Shown here one piece after another: positions 43,566 through 44,299 of a stretch of DNA of 44,299 nucleotides. Within the stretch, counting starts at the first letter, position 1; every line of letters starts with the position of its first letter. Source of the DNA: Candidatus Rifleibacteriota bacterium (GTDB taxonomy: Bacteria; Muiribacteriota; UBA6191; JACPRK01; JACQZM01); the NCBI GenBank assembly GCA_016213885.1, contig JACQZM010000300.1, positions 1-44,299 on the forward strand. The letters run 5' to 3'. The notes below the pieces were generated by a model that had not been told where the DNA came from, did not search any database, and saw nothing but the letters and a program-made list of their open reading frames with translations. The translations under genes were made by a program, and so were the position numbers.

Positions 43566-44023
43566 GTCAGGCACTTACCCCTATAACGTCCAGCGCTCGA
43601 GCGTGCCAACCGCCGGAAACCATGACCCAGCCGCGGAAGATGGGGCGCTCTCGCATGACGGACAGCTTCACCCACTGGGTGAAACCTGCCGCTGGTTCGG
43701 CTCCTGGCGCGGGCGGGCGGGGGCTCGACCGCGTCGCCAGCTCCGCGGCCGAGCCGGGCGGGATCTTCCGAGATGGGGGGCCCTTCGCTTCGCTCATCCG
43801 GCCCCCCAAGCCCCCCACGGTCTCGCCCTCCAGGCTCACCCCAGGTGCCACGCGTCCGACGGCCCGGGCCCGGGCCAGACCGCGTGCTCGTCAGCTGGCG
43901 CCGGCCGGATCTCCTCCAGCGCACACGCTGACACGCACACTGACGCCTGCGCCGGACCTCTTGTCCGTTGCCGGCTTGTTCTGCAGAGGGCTCGCAGGAG
44001 GGGCACGCCGGGGTCCCCGGGGC
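43566..44023. other. Gene-poor interval with an inverted repeat
   Basis: No supported gene is present. An 8-bp perfect inverted repeat (GGGGGGCC 43775-43782, GGCCCCCC 43800-43807) encloses a 17-base loop that contains the complement of GAGCGAAGCGA (43785-43795), the same word found in the loop of the 32074-32107 hairpin. A short minus-strand frame (43567-43851) includes RPIFRGWVMVSGG but has no convincing fold. Confidence 0.5.
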
Positions 44024-44299
44024 TCACCGCCCCTGTGGCCCAACGGTGCCCAGCTTCGGCTCTGTGCGCAGCCGCTCCAGCCCGCGTTCGATCAGCAGCG
44101 CTGCAATCTGTGCCGGATCCACTCCGATCGAGGCGGCGAGTTTCTTGAGCTCCTCCCAGTGATCGGGCCGCAGCGGCACGAGCCGGCGGAGGGTCCACTC
44201 CCTCGCCGAGGGGCGCCCTCGCCTGTGGGTGAGCATGCGCCTGTGGGCCTCCTCGGCCAGCTCGTGCAGGAAGATCGGCCCCCGGGTGCCACCCTTCCT
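44024..44299 (-). CDS. Partial small protein, possible DNA-binding (CopG/RHH-like) regulator
   Basis: A minus-strand frame that enters from the right edge of the window and ends at 44024. Visible sequence: GTRGPIFLHELAEEAHRRML, then THRRGRPSAREWTLRRLVPL, RPDHWEELKKLAASIGVDPA and QIAALLIERGLERLRTEPKL. The strand (RRLVPLRP) followed by helix-turn-helix (DHWEELKKLAASIGVDPAQIAALLIERGL) resembles a ribbon-helix-helix fold, often an antitoxin or transposon-associated regulator. The N-terminus lies outside the window; an internal ATG at 44236 is a possible start if the edge part is not coding. Function is not certain. Confidence 0.5.
   Translation of the reverse strand, partial: RKGGTRGPIFLHELAEEAHRRMLTHRRGRPSAREWTLRRLVPLRPDHWEELKKLAASIGVDPAQIAALLIERGLERLRTEPKLGTVGPQGR

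Noticed and set aside
43567..43851. 94-codon minus-strand frame with RPIFRGWVMVSGG, resembling the start of an MFS transporter
   Set aside because: No following membrane segments, no ribosome-binding site and low-complexity N-terminus.

Overview
This GC-rich window comes from a chromosome of an environmental, probably Gram-negative bacterium. The gene families present (gas-vesicle proteins, a MoxR/VWA/SWIM operon, a type 2 BREX remnant, very large secreted proteins, an S-layer-homology protein) occur together in Myxococcota, Planctomycetota, Acidobacteriota and related candidate phyla. There is no ribosomal or other marker gene, so the phylum is not resolved. Starts are ATG, GTG and TTG, usually with a purine-rich ribosome-binding site, and many genes overlap as ATGA, GTGA or TTGA, which shows tightly coupled operons.

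Layout. (1) 1-4389: end of a gas-vesicle cluster. It holds a tandem ArsA-type ATPase (5' end outside the window) whose second half breaks off into a GvpJ/S-like fragment, then gvpK, a second GvpA/J-family gene and a hybrid histidine kinase. (2) 4921-6180: a SEC-C zinc-motif protein. (3) 6429-18787: a large co-directional operon with a WGR protein, a 1582-aa partner, a MoxR AAA+ ATPase, a DUF5682 protein, a VWA protein and a SWIM zinc-finger protein, with start/stop overlaps throughout. DUF5682 and VWA share one reading frame without a stop, and the VWA part then carries a frame change. An SLH-like secreted protein follows. (4) 19.7-28.0 kb: an accessory/defence island with a PIN toxin and small partner, a YgiT zinc-finger scrap, a 642-aa unknown on the minus strand, an AAA_14/DUF4143 ATPase, a 40-bp tandem repeat, a deleted and frameshifted remnant of a BREX type 2 operon (pglX tail), and, translationally coupled to that remnant, an AAA ATPase plus DUF4276 (TOPRIM-like) pair resembling OLD/PARIS/AbiL-type two-gene defence systems. 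(5) 28.3-42.8 kb: four co-directional genes for exported proteins of unknown function. One is interrupted by a TAG, one is about 2,900 aa with a frame change near its start, and one is a tandemly duplicated thioredoxin-like protein without the CxxC motif. (6) 42.8-44.3 kb: a small exported protein on the minus strand with a near-consensus sigma-70-type promoter, and a partial DNA-binding-like protein at the edge.

At least five genes contain a frame change, deletion or stop. Either the locus is decaying or the assembly has indel errors; the sequence alone cannot decide. The features most worth following up are the BREX scar coupled to an ATPase-DUF4276 pair, the predicted hydrolase motifs in DUF5682 within the MoxR/VWA operon, and the giant exported-protein operon with its hairpin-packed leader.
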